The notes beneath the pieces are model-generated. The model saw only the letters and a program-made list of their open reading frames with translations, ran no database searches and was not told the origin of the DNA. From contig OZ257260.1 of NCBI GenBank assembly GCA_965279735.1, forward strand, positions 2,480,001 to 2,544,000: a stretch of 64,000 bases of DNA. Reading direction: 5' to 3'. Shown here in pieces: positions 44,232 through 52,905 of this stretch. Position 1 is the stretch's first letter, and each line of letters begins with the position of its first letter. This stretch comes from CAIUGU01 sp965279735 (GTDB lineage Bacteria > Pseudomonadota > Gammaproteobacteria > Steroidobacterales > Steroidobacteraceae). A program made the translations under genes and the position numbers.

Positions 44232-45641
44232 ATGCCCTTGACGACATCCACTGCGGTATCTGCCAGGCCTTCAGGCTGGACGCAGCCAATGGTGATGATC
44301 ACCGCGCTGCTCGTAGCACTCGCGCTGCCTGCGCTCTGGAACGGTTTCCCCCTTCTTTATTTCGATACCGTCGATTACGTGTCGCTCGGCTTCACCTGGA
44401 AGCTGCCTGTCTATCGCACGGCAGGCTACGGCTTCATCGCACTCGCCGGTTGGGCCGCTCATACGGTGTGGGCAATTCTTGCCGTCCAGAGCCTGTTCAC
44501 CGCGTACGTTCTGTATGAATCATGGCGGCTGCTGGCCCCGAACCTGAAAGGTTGGCGGCTCATCGGCATCCTCGCTTTCGCATTCGTGCTGACGAGCTTG
44601 CCCTGGGTGACGAGCGAGCTGATGCCCGATGTGTTCACGGGTCCCGCTGTCCTCCTGACACTCATGCTGGCGCTGCATCAGGAACAGCTTTCCCCGGCAC
44701 GCAAATGGATTTTCGTCGCGCTTCTGGGCATCGCCTGCATGGCTCATCCGACGCACCTGACAATGGTTGCCGGAATGACGATCTGCATTGTCGTGATGAC
44801 ACAACTTGCGAAGCGCGGCTGGCCGTTCGTGCAGATGAAGGTCGGCGGAGTTGCAGCGGGGTTGTTGCTGGGAGTGGTGCTCTCCATTGCGACCAACTGG
44901 TTTGCAACGGGCCGGGTGTTCATTGCACCGCGGACCACGCCGCTGCTCACATTCGCTGTGCTGTTCGAACAGGGCCTGGGTGAACGTTACCTCACCGAGA
45001 CCTGCGGCCATCCCGGCGAACAGCAGTCAGTGCTCTGTCCTTACCGCGCGGACCTGCCGAAGGATGCCAACCAGTTTCTCTGGCACAACCCGAGTTTCTG
45101 GAAAGCAGGCGGCTGGACCGTGCTCGTGCCCGAAGCAGCGAAAGACCTGCAGGTGATCATCAAGCGCTATCCACGTGAATTCGCGATGGCAGCCGTGCGA
45201 CTGATGGCGGAACAACTGGTTGTCATCCGCACGGGCGAAGGATTTCGCACCATGGTGGGCTTCGTCGATGGAGAGATACGCAGGTTCTATCCGCACGACA
45301 ACCCTGCATTCCTGCAGGCACGCCAGCAAAGTTACCCGGAGGTTTTCAATTCGCCGATGCCGCTGATCAATCGCATCCAGGTTCCGGTGATGCTGGCGGG
45401 TCTGGTGCTGCTGGTCGGTGTGACGATTCTGGCGATCCGGCGACAGGAAAAAGTGGCCGCGACGCTGGCGACGCTCGTGGTGCTCGCCTATCTCGGCAAT
45501 GCTTTCATCTGCGGCGCCGTTTCAAATCCGGCCGATCGTTACGGCAATCGTCTTGCCTGGCTGACTGCACTCACTGCAGTCGTGCTGCTGCCGCGTGTCA
45601 TGCGCGGGGCCGGCCGCGAAAAGTCATCCGCTGCTGATTGA
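44232..45641 (+). CDS. Polytopic membrane protein of unknown function (glycan-locus type)
   Basis: A 469-residue inner-membrane protein with about nine hydrophobic segments. The N-terminal half contains LLYFDTVDYVSLG and TSELMPDVFTGPAVLL, positions often seen in GT-C-like glycosyltransferases, but I see no catalytic motif I can name. The C-terminal part ends in two more helices. It overlaps the convergent methyltransferase by 44 bases. The neighbouring GT2/GtrA genes suggest a role in cell-surface glycan assembly. Confidence 0.7.
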   Translation: MPLTTSTAVSARPSGWTQPMVMITALLVALALPALWNGFPLLYFDTVDYVSLGFTWKLPVYRTAGYGFIALAGWAAHTVWAILAVQSLFTAYVLYESWRLLAPNLKGWRLIGILAFAFVLTSLPWVTSELMPDVFTGPAVLLTLMLALHQEQLSPARKWIFVALLGIACMAHPTHLTMVAGMTICIVVMTQLAKRGWPFVQMKVGGVAAGLLLGVVLSIATNWFATGRVFIAPRTTPLLTFAVLFEQGLGERYLTETCGHPGEQQSVLCPYRADLPKDANQFLWHNPSFWKAGGWTVLVPEAAKDLQVIIKRYPREFAMAAVRLMAEQLVVIRTGEGFRTMVGFVDGEIRRFYPHDNPAFLQARQQSYPEVFNSPMPLINRIQVPVMLAGLVLLVGVTILAIRRQEKVAATLATLVVLAYLGNAFICGAVSNPADRYGNRLAWLTALTAVVLLPRVMRGAGREKSSAAD

Positions 45642-46329
45642 ATCCCACATTCACGGGGACTCGTTCGGCCGAAAACCCGTGTCGTTCGAACAGCGCGATG
45701 AACTCGTTCTGCGCGTACATCGAGAAGCCGGCCTGGCTGCGGATCCTCCGGTATTCGGAAAAGAACGTTCGCGCGAGGCCTGAGCAGGCGGCCAGAAAAA
45801 ATCCGTTCCGCGCACCCGTGCCCAGTAGCGACAGGATGTCGGGGAGCATGCCGGCTGAAGGCGGAATCACATCGGCAATGATCACCTCGCCTCGGGTGTG
45901 AACGACGCGACGGAATGCATCCAGCAAGTTCTCAAGATCGGCACGACTCAGATATTGCGCTACCGAGTTCAGGACGATGACATCCACACTGCCCGAGGGC
46001 AGCGCATGCCACTCGCCCTCACCGAGAACACGGATTCCACGGCCTGTCCCAAACCTTCGGGCCAATCTTTGCTGCACTGCGGGCACGGCGTCGTAGAGCA
46101 AAAGTTCGCTGCACACCCCGGCAACCGATGCTGCATTGAAGGCATCGCCGCACCCCCAATCCAGCACACTTGGCTGAACCCTTGAGCTGAGGAGCGAGAC
46201 CAGGTCGCTGGCAAGACGCTCGTAATGCACCTGCGCATGCCGGGCATTCACGTAGATGGAATGATCACCGCCCCAGAAATCCGCCCAGATCTCGCCGCTT
46301 CCGGCTGCCATGCCCTGCTTTTCATTCAT
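45598..46329 (-). CDS. SAM-dependent methyltransferase
   Basis: A 243-residue cytoplasmic methyltransferase. The glycine-rich motif I is VLDWGCGDAFNAA near residue 55, and the core strand motif is VDVIVLNSVAQYLS near 113. An Ile/Pro-rich motif (EVIIADVIPPSAGML) follows. Its 3-prime end overlaps the preceding plus-strand gene on the opposite strand. The substrate is unknown; glycan or lipid modification fits the locus. Confidence 0.8.
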   Translation of the reverse strand: MNEKQGMAAGSGEIWADFWGGDHSIYVNARHAQVHYERLASDLVSLLSSRVQPSVLDWGCGDAFNAASVAGVCSELLLYDAVPAVQQRLARRFGTGRGIRVLGEGEWHALPSGSVDVIVLNSVAQYLSRADLENLLDAFRRVVHTRGEVIIADVIPPSAGMLPDILSLLGTGARNGFFLAACSGLARTFFSEYRRIRSQAGFSMYAQNEFIALFERHGFSAERVPVNVGFNQQRMTFRGRPRA

Positions 46330-46557
46330 GCGGCGAAACTAACAGATGTCCGTGCGTTTTGAAGCGGAGCCTCCAAACCGTGACGCCCGCGCGCTCAATG
46401 CTGGCGGCATGGGGGTAAACCGCATTCTCCGGCAACACCTGAACATGACAGAATGTGCAGCTGCTGCGGGGAGCAATCGGGAAACTTCGCTGTCTCAACG
46501 TCGAGGCCTGGGTAAAGCAGGCGCGTTGACAAAATATTGACTTGAGTGACGACCTCT

Positions 46558-47625
46558 ATGGCAACTCACATTGCATTCCGCCCCCAGGGGCTGAGCCCTC
46601 GGTCCGGGCCTGAGGGTTCGCCCGGCACACGCGGGCGTAGACCGCTGCGGCCGCGTATCAGTGTCGTCATGCCGGCCCACAATGAGGCCGATGGTATCGA
46701 AGCCACGATTTACGGTGTGGCCGGAGCGATCCAGGCTTTGGATCTCGATTGGGAAATCATCGTCGTCGATGACGGCAGCACGGACAACACCGCGGAAGTG
46801 GCGGGCGAACTCGAATCTTCCTGCCGCGTGAACCTGCTCCGGCTGTCCCGCAACTTCGGGAAGGAAGCGGCGATTACTGCAGGCATGGATCATGCGACAG
46901 GCGATGTGGTGCTGTGCATGGATGCCGATGGACAGCATCCGGTGACATTGATCCCGGTGATGCTGCAACGCTGGCGCGAAGGTTTCGATACGGTGTATGC
47001 CGTCCGCAACGACCGCCATACCGAATCCGCTTTCAAGCGCATCGGCGCCCGCGTCTTCTATAAACTGATGAAGAAAGGCGGCGAGATCGATATCCCACCC
47101 GATGCAGGCGACTTTCGCTGGATGGATCGTTGCGTCGTGGATGCCGTGCGCAAGCTTCCCGAGCACAACCGGTTCATGAAGGGCCTGTATTCCTGGGTCG
47201 GGTTCCGCAGCGTCGGAATTCCCTACACGCCTCTCGCGCGGACACGTGGCCGCAGCAGCTTCTCGCGATTCAAACTCGCGAGCCTCGCGTGGAATGGCAT
47301 TACCAGTTTCTCCGTCCTGCCGCTCCGTGCAGCGAGCGTCTTCGGGGCCCTGCTTGCAACGGTGGCCTTCGCCTACGGCGCATATGAACTGATCGAGAAC
47401 CTGGTCTTCGGCACGGATGTCCCGGGCTGGCCCACCGTGGTCATCGGCATGATGTTCTTCTCGGGCGTGCAGCTGCTCTTCATCGGCATCCTCGGCGAGT
47501 ACCTCGCACGCGTATACGACGAAGTCAAAGGCCGTCCCACGTACGTCGTGGCCGAGTGGCGTCGTGCGACCGAGGAGAACTGGTCGCGGGTGAAAGCCAC
47601 TGCGCGCGAGCATGGTCCTGGCTGA
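46558..47625 (+). CDS. Glycosyltransferase family 2 (DPM1/GtrB-like)
   Basis: A 355-residue membrane-associated glycosyltransferase. The GT-A domain has SVVMPAHNEADGIEATI, IVVDDGSTDNT and the metal-binding LCMDADGQHP. Two C-terminal transmembrane helices (LRAASVFGALLATVAFAYG, VVIGMMFFSGVQLLFIG) are typical of polyprenyl-phosphate glycosyltransferases such as GtrB. It would load a sugar on undecaprenyl phosphate at the inner membrane. A GTG at 46546 is an alternative start. The GtrA gene overlaps its end. Confidence 0.87.
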   Translation: MATHIAFRPQGLSPRSGPEGSPGTRGRRPLRPRISVVMPAHNEADGIEATIYGVAGAIQALDLDWEIIVVDDGSTDNTAEVAGELESSCRVNLLRLSRNFGKEAAITAGMDHATGDVVLCMDADGQHPVTLIPVMLQRWREGFDTVYAVRNDRHTESAFKRIGARVFYKLMKKGGEIDIPPDAGDFRWMDRCVVDAVRKLPEHNRFMKGLYSWVGFRSVGIPYTPLARTRGRSSFSRFKLASLAWNGITSFSVLPLRAASVFGALLATVAFAYGAYELIENLVFGTDVPGWPTVVIGMMFFSGVQLLFIGILGEYLARVYDEVKGRPTYVVAEWRRATEENWSRVKATAREHGPG

Positions 47626-48019
47626 TCGGCCCTCCATCGGCTGGTTTCTCGGTGTCGGAGGCCTTGCGGGACTCGTCCACTACGTCACCGCGCTGACCCT
47701 CAATTCACTGTCGGTCACACCCGCGATGGCGAATGTCATCGGCTTTGCCTGCGCCTTTCCCGTCAGCTACTTCGGCCACCGCACATTGAGTTTTGCAGGG
47801 GCTGGCGTTCCCCACCGCAAAGCGCTGCCGCGCCTGTTCGCCGTCTCTGCACTCGCTTTCGTGGTCAATCAGACGTTGCTCCTGTCACTGCTGAAGTGGA
47901 CGGCTCTGCCTCTCTGGATTGCCCTCGCGGTAGTGCTGTTCGTCGTGGCTTTCGGCACGTATGCGTTAAGCCGCGGCTGGGTCTTCGCGCGTTCACCAGC
48001 CTCTCACGATCCCCAATGA
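47612..48019 (+). CDS. GtrA-family membrane protein (flippase-like)
   Basis: A 135-residue protein with four transmembrane segments. The GtrA motif is FGHRTLSFAG near residue 54 and SRGWVF near the C-terminus. GtrA proteins flip undecaprenyl-phosphate-linked sugars. The start overlaps the GT2 gene by 14 bases and its stop overlaps the next gene by ATGA, so all three are coupled. Confidence 0.87.
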   Translation: MVLADRPSIGWFLGVGGLAGLVHYVTALTLNSLSVTPAMANVIGFACAFPVSYFGHRTLSFAGAGVPHRKALPRLFAVSALAFVVNQTLLLSLLKWTALPLWIALAVVLFVVAFGTYALSRGWVFARSPASHDPQ

Positions 48020-48807
48020 CCCCGCTGGTCCTGAGCGCCGACGATTTCGGTTATCACGCCGGCATTGATGCCGCGGTGCTCGATCTCGCGATGAAGGGTC
48101 GATTGACCGCAACGTCCTGCCTGACGATGAGCCCACGCTGGCGGGAAGCCGCGAGCACCCTCACTCCCGCCATCAGGTCATTGATCGATGTCGGCGTGCA
48201 TCTCGACTTCACGGAGTTTGATCGACCGATGCCCTGGAATCGGCTGGCGGTGGGCAGTCTTGCGGGCCGGCTCGACACTGCATGGATTCGCGCCCGCATC
48301 GCTGCCCAACTGGATGCGTTCGAAAACATGCTTGGTACGCCGCCCGACTACATCGACGGTCACCAGCACGTACACCAGTTGCCGCAGATCCGCACCGAAG
48401 TGCTTCGAGAATTGCAGCGACGCTATGTGGCCAATCGACCCTGGATCAGGATCAGCCAACCGGCGCGAGGCAGCGGCTTCAAGGGCAAGGTGATCGGCTG
48501 GTTGGGCTCGCACGCTCTCGATCGCGAAGCGAAGCAGGCGGGCTTTTCCTGCAGCGAACAGCTGCTGGGTGTGTACGCGTTCAATCTCACCAACGCGCAT
48601 TTCCGGCAACACCTGCAGGGATGGTTGCAAGCGGCAAAACGGGGGGATGCATTGATGCTGCACCCTGCGAGCAAGTCGCCTGCAGACGATCCGATCGGCA
48701 GCGCCAGAACGGTCGAGTACGAAGTCCTCGGCAGCGAATGGTTTGCCGATCTGCTTGCACGCGAGAACATCCGGCCGGTGCGCGGCCGGGATGTGCTTGA
48801 GGCTTGA
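48016..48807 (+). CDS. ChbG/HpnK-family polysaccharide deacetylase-like protein
   Basis: A 263-residue protein of the YdjC family. Metal-binding motifs are SADDFGYHAGIDAAV (Asp12, Asp13), HLDFTEFDRP and YIDGHQHVHQLP. Members remove acetyl groups from sugars such as diacetylchitobiose or from hopanoid-linked glucosamine. Together with GT2 and GtrA, which it follows by a 4-base overlap, it probably deacetylates a lipid-linked sugar. The exact substrate is unproven. Confidence 0.88.
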   Translation: MTPLVLSADDFGYHAGIDAAVLDLAMKGRLTATSCLTMSPRWREAASTLTPAIRSLIDVGVHLDFTEFDRPMPWNRLAVGSLAGRLDTAWIRARIAAQLDAFENMLGTPPDYIDGHQHVHQLPQIRTEVLRELQRRYVANRPWIRISQPARGSGFKGKVIGWLGSHALDREAKQAGFSCSEQLLGVYAFNLTNAHFRQHLQGWLQAAKRGDALMLHPASKSPADDPIGSARTVEYEVLGSEWFADLLARENIRPVRGRDVLEA

Positions 48808-48810
48808 AGC

Positions 48811-49794
48811 CTATCGCTTCAGCGATGCCGCCATCTCGTCGTAGTACCCGCCCACATTCGTCATGAAGGCCGTCGTGCTGACGGAATTGTCCCAGCCGAG
48901 GTCCGCAAGCCCAAGCTGGATGCGGGCCTGATCCAGGGTCTGCAGCTGGTCCTTCTTCAACCCGCGCCTGATCAGCTCACGAGCACGCTGGTTCATCGTC
49001 TCGAACCGCGTGCGATAAGCCTGAACGTCCGCCTTGTTCATCACGCGTCCGTGGCCGGGGATGGCGGTATCGAAATCGATTTCGAGCAGGCGGTCGATCG
49101 TTTTCACGAACTCGAGGGCACTGCCGCCGCCGCCATAGTCGATCACCGGCATGCCGTCGATCACGAGATCGCCCATGTGCACGGTCTTGAGATCGGGGAA
49201 GTACAGGATGGTGTCGCCATTGGTATGGCCGCGGCCATAGTGGAACATGCGAATTTCGACGCCACCCAGGAAGACAGCGCCTTCATCCGCGAACGTGATG
49301 TTCGGCTCGCCTGGCTGCTTCAGCTTGAGGAAATTCTCCCGGATGTTCTTGTGCCCGATCACGTCGATGCCGAGTGCACGCAGGTTCGCATTGCCGCTGA
49401 CGTGATCGCCATGGTGATGGCTGTTCAGCATGTAGCGCACGGGCAGCGGTGAAATGCCGCGCACCTGCGCCATCAGCTCCTGGAGGTTATCCGGATACTT
49501 GTCATCGATGAGGATGAGCCCTTCAGGCGTTACGCGGACCGCTACATCGCCGGGCTCATGGATCAATTTGTCATCCGGACCGTTGGGACGGCAGCCGCGG
49601 GTCGTGCAGGGAACGAATGGACCGCGAATGACGTACAGCCCCTCCTTCACCTTGTCGGTCCGCATCTGGCCAGCCTGCAGGACTTCCACATCCTGCCGCA
49701 GCGGAAGGGAAGGCTGGGCAGCGAAGCTGTACGGAACCGCGGCCAGAATCGGCATGAGCAAGGCTGTGCGGGCAACGCGCGCGAGGTGGTTCAT
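48811..49794 (-). CDS. Exported metallo-beta-lactamase-fold hydrolase (paralogue of the 12924 gene)
   Basis: A 327-residue protein with a signal peptide (residues 1-25) and the zinc motif NSHHHGDHVSGN near residue 118. The other ligands are His in YGRGHTNGD, Asp in MGDLV and His in IPGHGR. It shares GD...VIDYGGGGSA with the gene at 12924 but is longer, with a Cys-containing insert (CTTRGC) near residue 63. The substrate is unknown. I chose the ATG at 49794, with AAGGGG upstream. Confidence 0.87.
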   Translation of the reverse strand: MNHLARVARTALLMPILAAVPYSFAAQPSLPLRQDVEVLQAGQMRTDKVKEGLYVIRGPFVPCTTRGCRPNGPDDKLIHEPGDVAVRVTPEGLILIDDKYPDNLQELMAQVRGISPLPVRYMLNSHHHGDHVSGNANLRALGIDVIGHKNIRENFLKLKQPGEPNITFADEGAVFLGGVEIRMFHYGRGHTNGDTILYFPDLKTVHMGDLVIDGMPVIDYGGGGSALEFVKTIDRLLEIDFDTAIPGHGRVMNKADVQAYRTRFETMNQRARELIRRGLKKDQLQTLDQARIQLGLADLGWDNSVSTTAFMTNVGGYYDEMAASLKR

Positions 49795-49926
49795 CCGGAT
49801 CCCCTTCATCGATTCATTGATTGTTCTGATCGTGCCGGGGCGAACTGTATCTCCCTCCGCGAAAATGCACCAGAAGCCGGACCGGCGCTTGCCGATCCGG
49901 CATTCTGGAACCTTCAATCTGCCAGG

Positions 49927-51972
49927 TCAGAACTCGTACTTCATCCCGACGCGGACCGAGCGAGGTTCTTCCGCGCGGCTGACGCGACCGCCGGCCGGAT
50001 CGTAATAATTCTCGTAGAAGTAAATGATGTCCTTGCCTTCGTGATCCAGCACGTTCAGTACTTCGCCGTAGAGCGAAATGTGCTCCCACTTGTGCGCGGC
50101 CCGCAGGTTCAGCATGGTTTCCGCTTCGGCGCGCTCCGAGTTGTCGGGCAACGTGGGATAGGGGCCGAGGTAGCGCAGCCGCGCGCTCAGTTCCCAAGGA
50201 CCTTTCGTCGCTGCGATGCCGAGTTCGCCGGCGCTTTCCACGCCGCCTTCGACGTAGAAGCCGCCGCCCTCCTGCTCGTCGTCATAGCGGGCATGGCTCT
50301 GGGTGTACACGGCGTCGATGCCGAGCCATGGATAAGGACGCCAGAATCCCACCAGCTCGAAACCCTTGCGATGGGAGCCGCCCTTGGGTTCGACCGTGTT
50401 GTCGTCGCCCACGAAAATCAGTTCGCTCGACAGATTCAGCCACCAGTAGGCGGCAGAGACCTTGAAGGAGCCAATCTCCAGCCGGGCACCGCCTTCGTAA
50501 CCTGTACCGAGAACGAGGCCTGGAACGGGATCGACGGTCTTCACCACACCGCGCGAATCATTCGAGTGGAAGCCCTGCCCCCAGTTCGCGTAGAGCTCCA
50601 CGTTCCTGCTCAACGAGTAAGCGAGTCCCAGCTTGGGCGACCAGGCATTGTCGGAAGTGTGCCCGACGTTTTCGGTATCGCCTGACCCTGCATTCGCGGT
50701 CACATCGAAGTCATACAGGTCGCCGCGCAACCCCGCCATCACGCGCAGGTCCTGCAACGGACGCCAGGTGGCTTCACTGTAGACGGCAATCGAGCCTTCC
50801 TTGACGGAGTTGTCGGCGATGTTGGAAACGTACGCGCCGTCGACAGTGCTGTTCACCCCGACCCTGCCGATGCTGTCATAGCGGGCTTCCGAACCGATGT
50901 TCAGGTCCAGGGTGTCGCTGTCGATCAGCGTGCGTTCGTAACGACCGCCCGTCGTATAGCGCTTGTCGAACTGATTGATCTGGCCGTCCGGGTCGTAGGT
51001 GGCGTTCGACAGCATGTGCCAGTCATAGAACTGCGCGTAGGCAGTAGCCCGCCAGCCATTGCCGAGCAGATTGCTGGTGACGATCCAGCGGTTGGTCTTG
51101 CCCTCGGCAGTGGGATCGAGCGAGCAGAATTCGTCGGCGCAGATGGCCGTGCCAAAGACGCTTTCCGGCATCTGCTCGGTGGGCTTCCAGGTCGCCACAT
51201 ACCCAGACAATGAAATGTTCCAGGTACCGAAGCCCGTGTCCTGCGAATACTTGCCCCAGACCGACTTGTGCTGCAGGTCTTCCTTGAGTTCCCACGGACC
51301 GTCGTACGTTTTGTATTGGCCCAGAACCGTCAGCTTGCCGGTACCGAGATCCGTAGTCCCGCCACCCGCCACACGACCCCAGCCGTAGCTACCTCCTTCA
51401 ACGGCGGTAAACGGACGGTCGAGCTTGTCGATCGTCGTCATGTAGCTCGAACCCGCCATCGAGAAATCGCCGGCGTTCGCGCGATACGGCCCCTTGCGAT
51501 AGTCGATGCGGTCGACGATCTCGGGAATCAGGCCGTTGACGTCCAGGTACCCCTGGCCGTGGCCATGGGTCCGGAGGTTCCAGGGCACGTCATCGACGTA
51601 AGCCGTAAAGTCCGTGCCATGATCGAGGTTGAAGCCGCGCAGGAAGTACTGGTTGGCCTTGCCGCTGCCGGAATGCTGGGCGGCGATCAGGCCGGGCACT
51701 GCTTCAAGCAGATCCGCAACGCGCAACATCGGCCGCACCAGCAGGTCGTCTCCGCCGACCGCCCCTTCACTGGCAGCTTCCGCCTTGCCAATCAGTTCCT
51801 CGGCACGGCCGAATACGATCACCTCCTCCAGCACGGGGGCATTTCGCCCGGTCTGGGCAGCCGGAGCCGCCTGCTGGGCGAAGACGGCAGCCGGCAACAA
51901 GGCCGAAGCAGTGAGGGCAGCGCGGACAGCGAGGCGAAGCGGAGAGCCACATCCATGGAAGCGGGAATGCAT
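49927..51972 (-). CDS. TonB-dependent outer-membrane receptor
   Basis: A 681-residue receptor. The signal peptide ends near AVFAQ (residue 33). The TonB-box-like string LEEVIVFGR is near residue 48, followed by the plug domain (about 60-170) with VADLLEAVPGLIAAQHSGSG and NQYFLRGFNLDHGTDF. The 22-strand barrel ends in Phe (VGMKYEF). It transports a siderophore or other substrate using TonB energy. No transport ATPase or regulator is adjacent, so the ligand cannot be inferred. Confidence 0.92.
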   Translation of the reverse strand: MHSRFHGCGSPLRLAVRAALTASALLPAAVFAQQAAPAAQTGRNAPVLEEVIVFGRAEELIGKAEAASEGAVGGDDLLVRPMLRVADLLEAVPGLIAAQHSGSGKANQYFLRGFNLDHGTDFTAYVDDVPWNLRTHGHGQGYLDVNGLIPEIVDRIDYRKGPYRANAGDFSMAGSSYMTTIDKLDRPFTAVEGGSYGWGRVAGGGTTDLGTGKLTVLGQYKTYDGPWELKEDLQHKSVWGKYSQDTGFGTWNISLSGYVATWKPTEQMPESVFGTAICADEFCSLDPTAEGKTNRWIVTSNLLGNGWRATAYAQFYDWHMLSNATYDPDGQINQFDKRYTTGGRYERTLIDSDTLDLNIGSEARYDSIGRVGVNSTVDGAYVSNIADNSVKEGSIAVYSEATWRPLQDLRVMAGLRGDLYDFDVTANAGSGDTENVGHTSDNAWSPKLGLAYSLSRNVELYANWGQGFHSNDSRGVVKTVDPVPGLVLGTGYEGGARLEIGSFKVSAAYWWLNLSSELIFVGDDNTVEPKGGSHRKGFELVGFWRPYPWLGIDAVYTQSHARYDDEQEGGGFYVEGGVESAGELGIAATKGPWELSARLRYLGPYPTLPDNSERAEAETMLNLRAAHKWEHISLYGEVLNVLDHEGKDIIYFYENYYDPAGGRVSRAEEPRSVRVGMKYEF

Positions 51973-52139
51973 TGCGTGAATCCTTGAGAATGAATGGATA
52001 GCCTTTGGCCCCTGGCAGGTCAGACTTGGGACCGGCGGCGGCTATGATTCTTCCGGAATAGCTACCCCTAATCAGGTAGAGAACTGTTTGAGCGACGTTA
52101 CAGTAACGTTTACGCCCCAGCCCTCGAGACTCACCAGAT

Positions 52140-52820
52140 ATGGCTAAGCATTGTTGCGACTCGCTTTTTTCGGTTCGGGCGCCTGCTCCCGGTTGGAGGT
52201 TCCGCGGCGGGGCCGCGCTGCTGCTGTTTGTCATGCTCGCAGGTTGCGGGGTGACGGGCAGCCCACAGGCACCGAAGGGAGTCGACCTCTCCGGCCACTG
52301 GAAACTCAACGAAAGTGCGAGCGACAGTACAGAGCGGTTGATCGCAACCCTGGAACAGCAGGACTTCCGCTTCTCGAAACGTGGAGCGGGCCAAGGCAGC
52401 ATCAATACCACCGTGCCTCCCAGCGACGGCATGCGTTCAAACCGGCCGGGCCCGCATGATGAGTACCTGGGGCCGCCGCGGACCAGGGAACTGGAGTCCC
52501 TGCTCAACCAGCCAGCCGAATTCACCCTGACGCAGACCCCTCGCGACCTGACCCTCGCGAGCTCCGACGGAACGCGAAAACTCGGATTTGGGGAAGACTC
52601 CGTCGTTTCCGTCTATGACGGCATCGGCGACCAGCACTGCGGCTGGTCGGCTGGGCAGTTCAGCATCAACATTCGCGCCGTCGACGGGCGCCGGATCACG
52701 CACCTGATCGGTCTGAGCAAGGATCGAACCCAACTGCTGCTGACCACAAATGTATCGGGAGGCGGCCTGCCTTCCATCAAGTTCAACCGCGTTTACGACC
52801 GCAGCACGGCCCAGCGGTAA
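52140..52820 (+). CDS. Hypothetical lipoprotein
   Basis: A 226-residue protein with a lipobox (MLAGC near residue 36). The start region reads VDLSGHWKLNESASD, a motif found at the start of small envelope proteins of unknown role. The C-terminal half is beta-rich. It is divergent from the TonB-dependent receptor. Confidence 0.65.
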   Translation: MAKHCCDSLFSVRAPAPGWRFRGGAALLLFVMLAGCGVTGSPQAPKGVDLSGHWKLNESASDSTERLIATLEQQDFRFSKRGAGQGSINTTVPPSDGMRSNRPGPHDEYLGPPRTRELESLLNQPAEFTLTQTPRDLTLASSDGTRKLGFGEDSVVSVYDGIGDQHCGWSAGQFSINIRAVDGRRITHLIGLSKDRTQLLLTTNVSGGGLPSIKFNRVYDRSTAQR

Positions 52821-52830
52821 TCGGCCGGGC

Positions 52831-52862
52831 AAAAAAAGCCGGGGAAAAACCCCGGCTCTTCA
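52831..52862. terminator. Bidirectional terminator between convergent genes
   Basis: AGCCGGGG pairs with CCCCGGCT around AAAAA. Seven A precede it (a T-tract for the minus strand) and CTTC follows for the plus strand. Confidence 0.75.
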
Positions 52863-52905
52863 ATCTTCCCTGGGTGATGCCTGGCGAGGCACCCCAGCCG
52901 ATCAA

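Noticed and set aside
46495..47637. 380-residue minus-strand frame over the GT2 gene
   Set aside because: Shadow of the glycosyltransferase, with the GT2 motifs all on the plus strand.
49558..50685. 375-residue plus-strand frame over the TonB-dependent receptor
   Set aside because: Shadow frame; no signal or domain.
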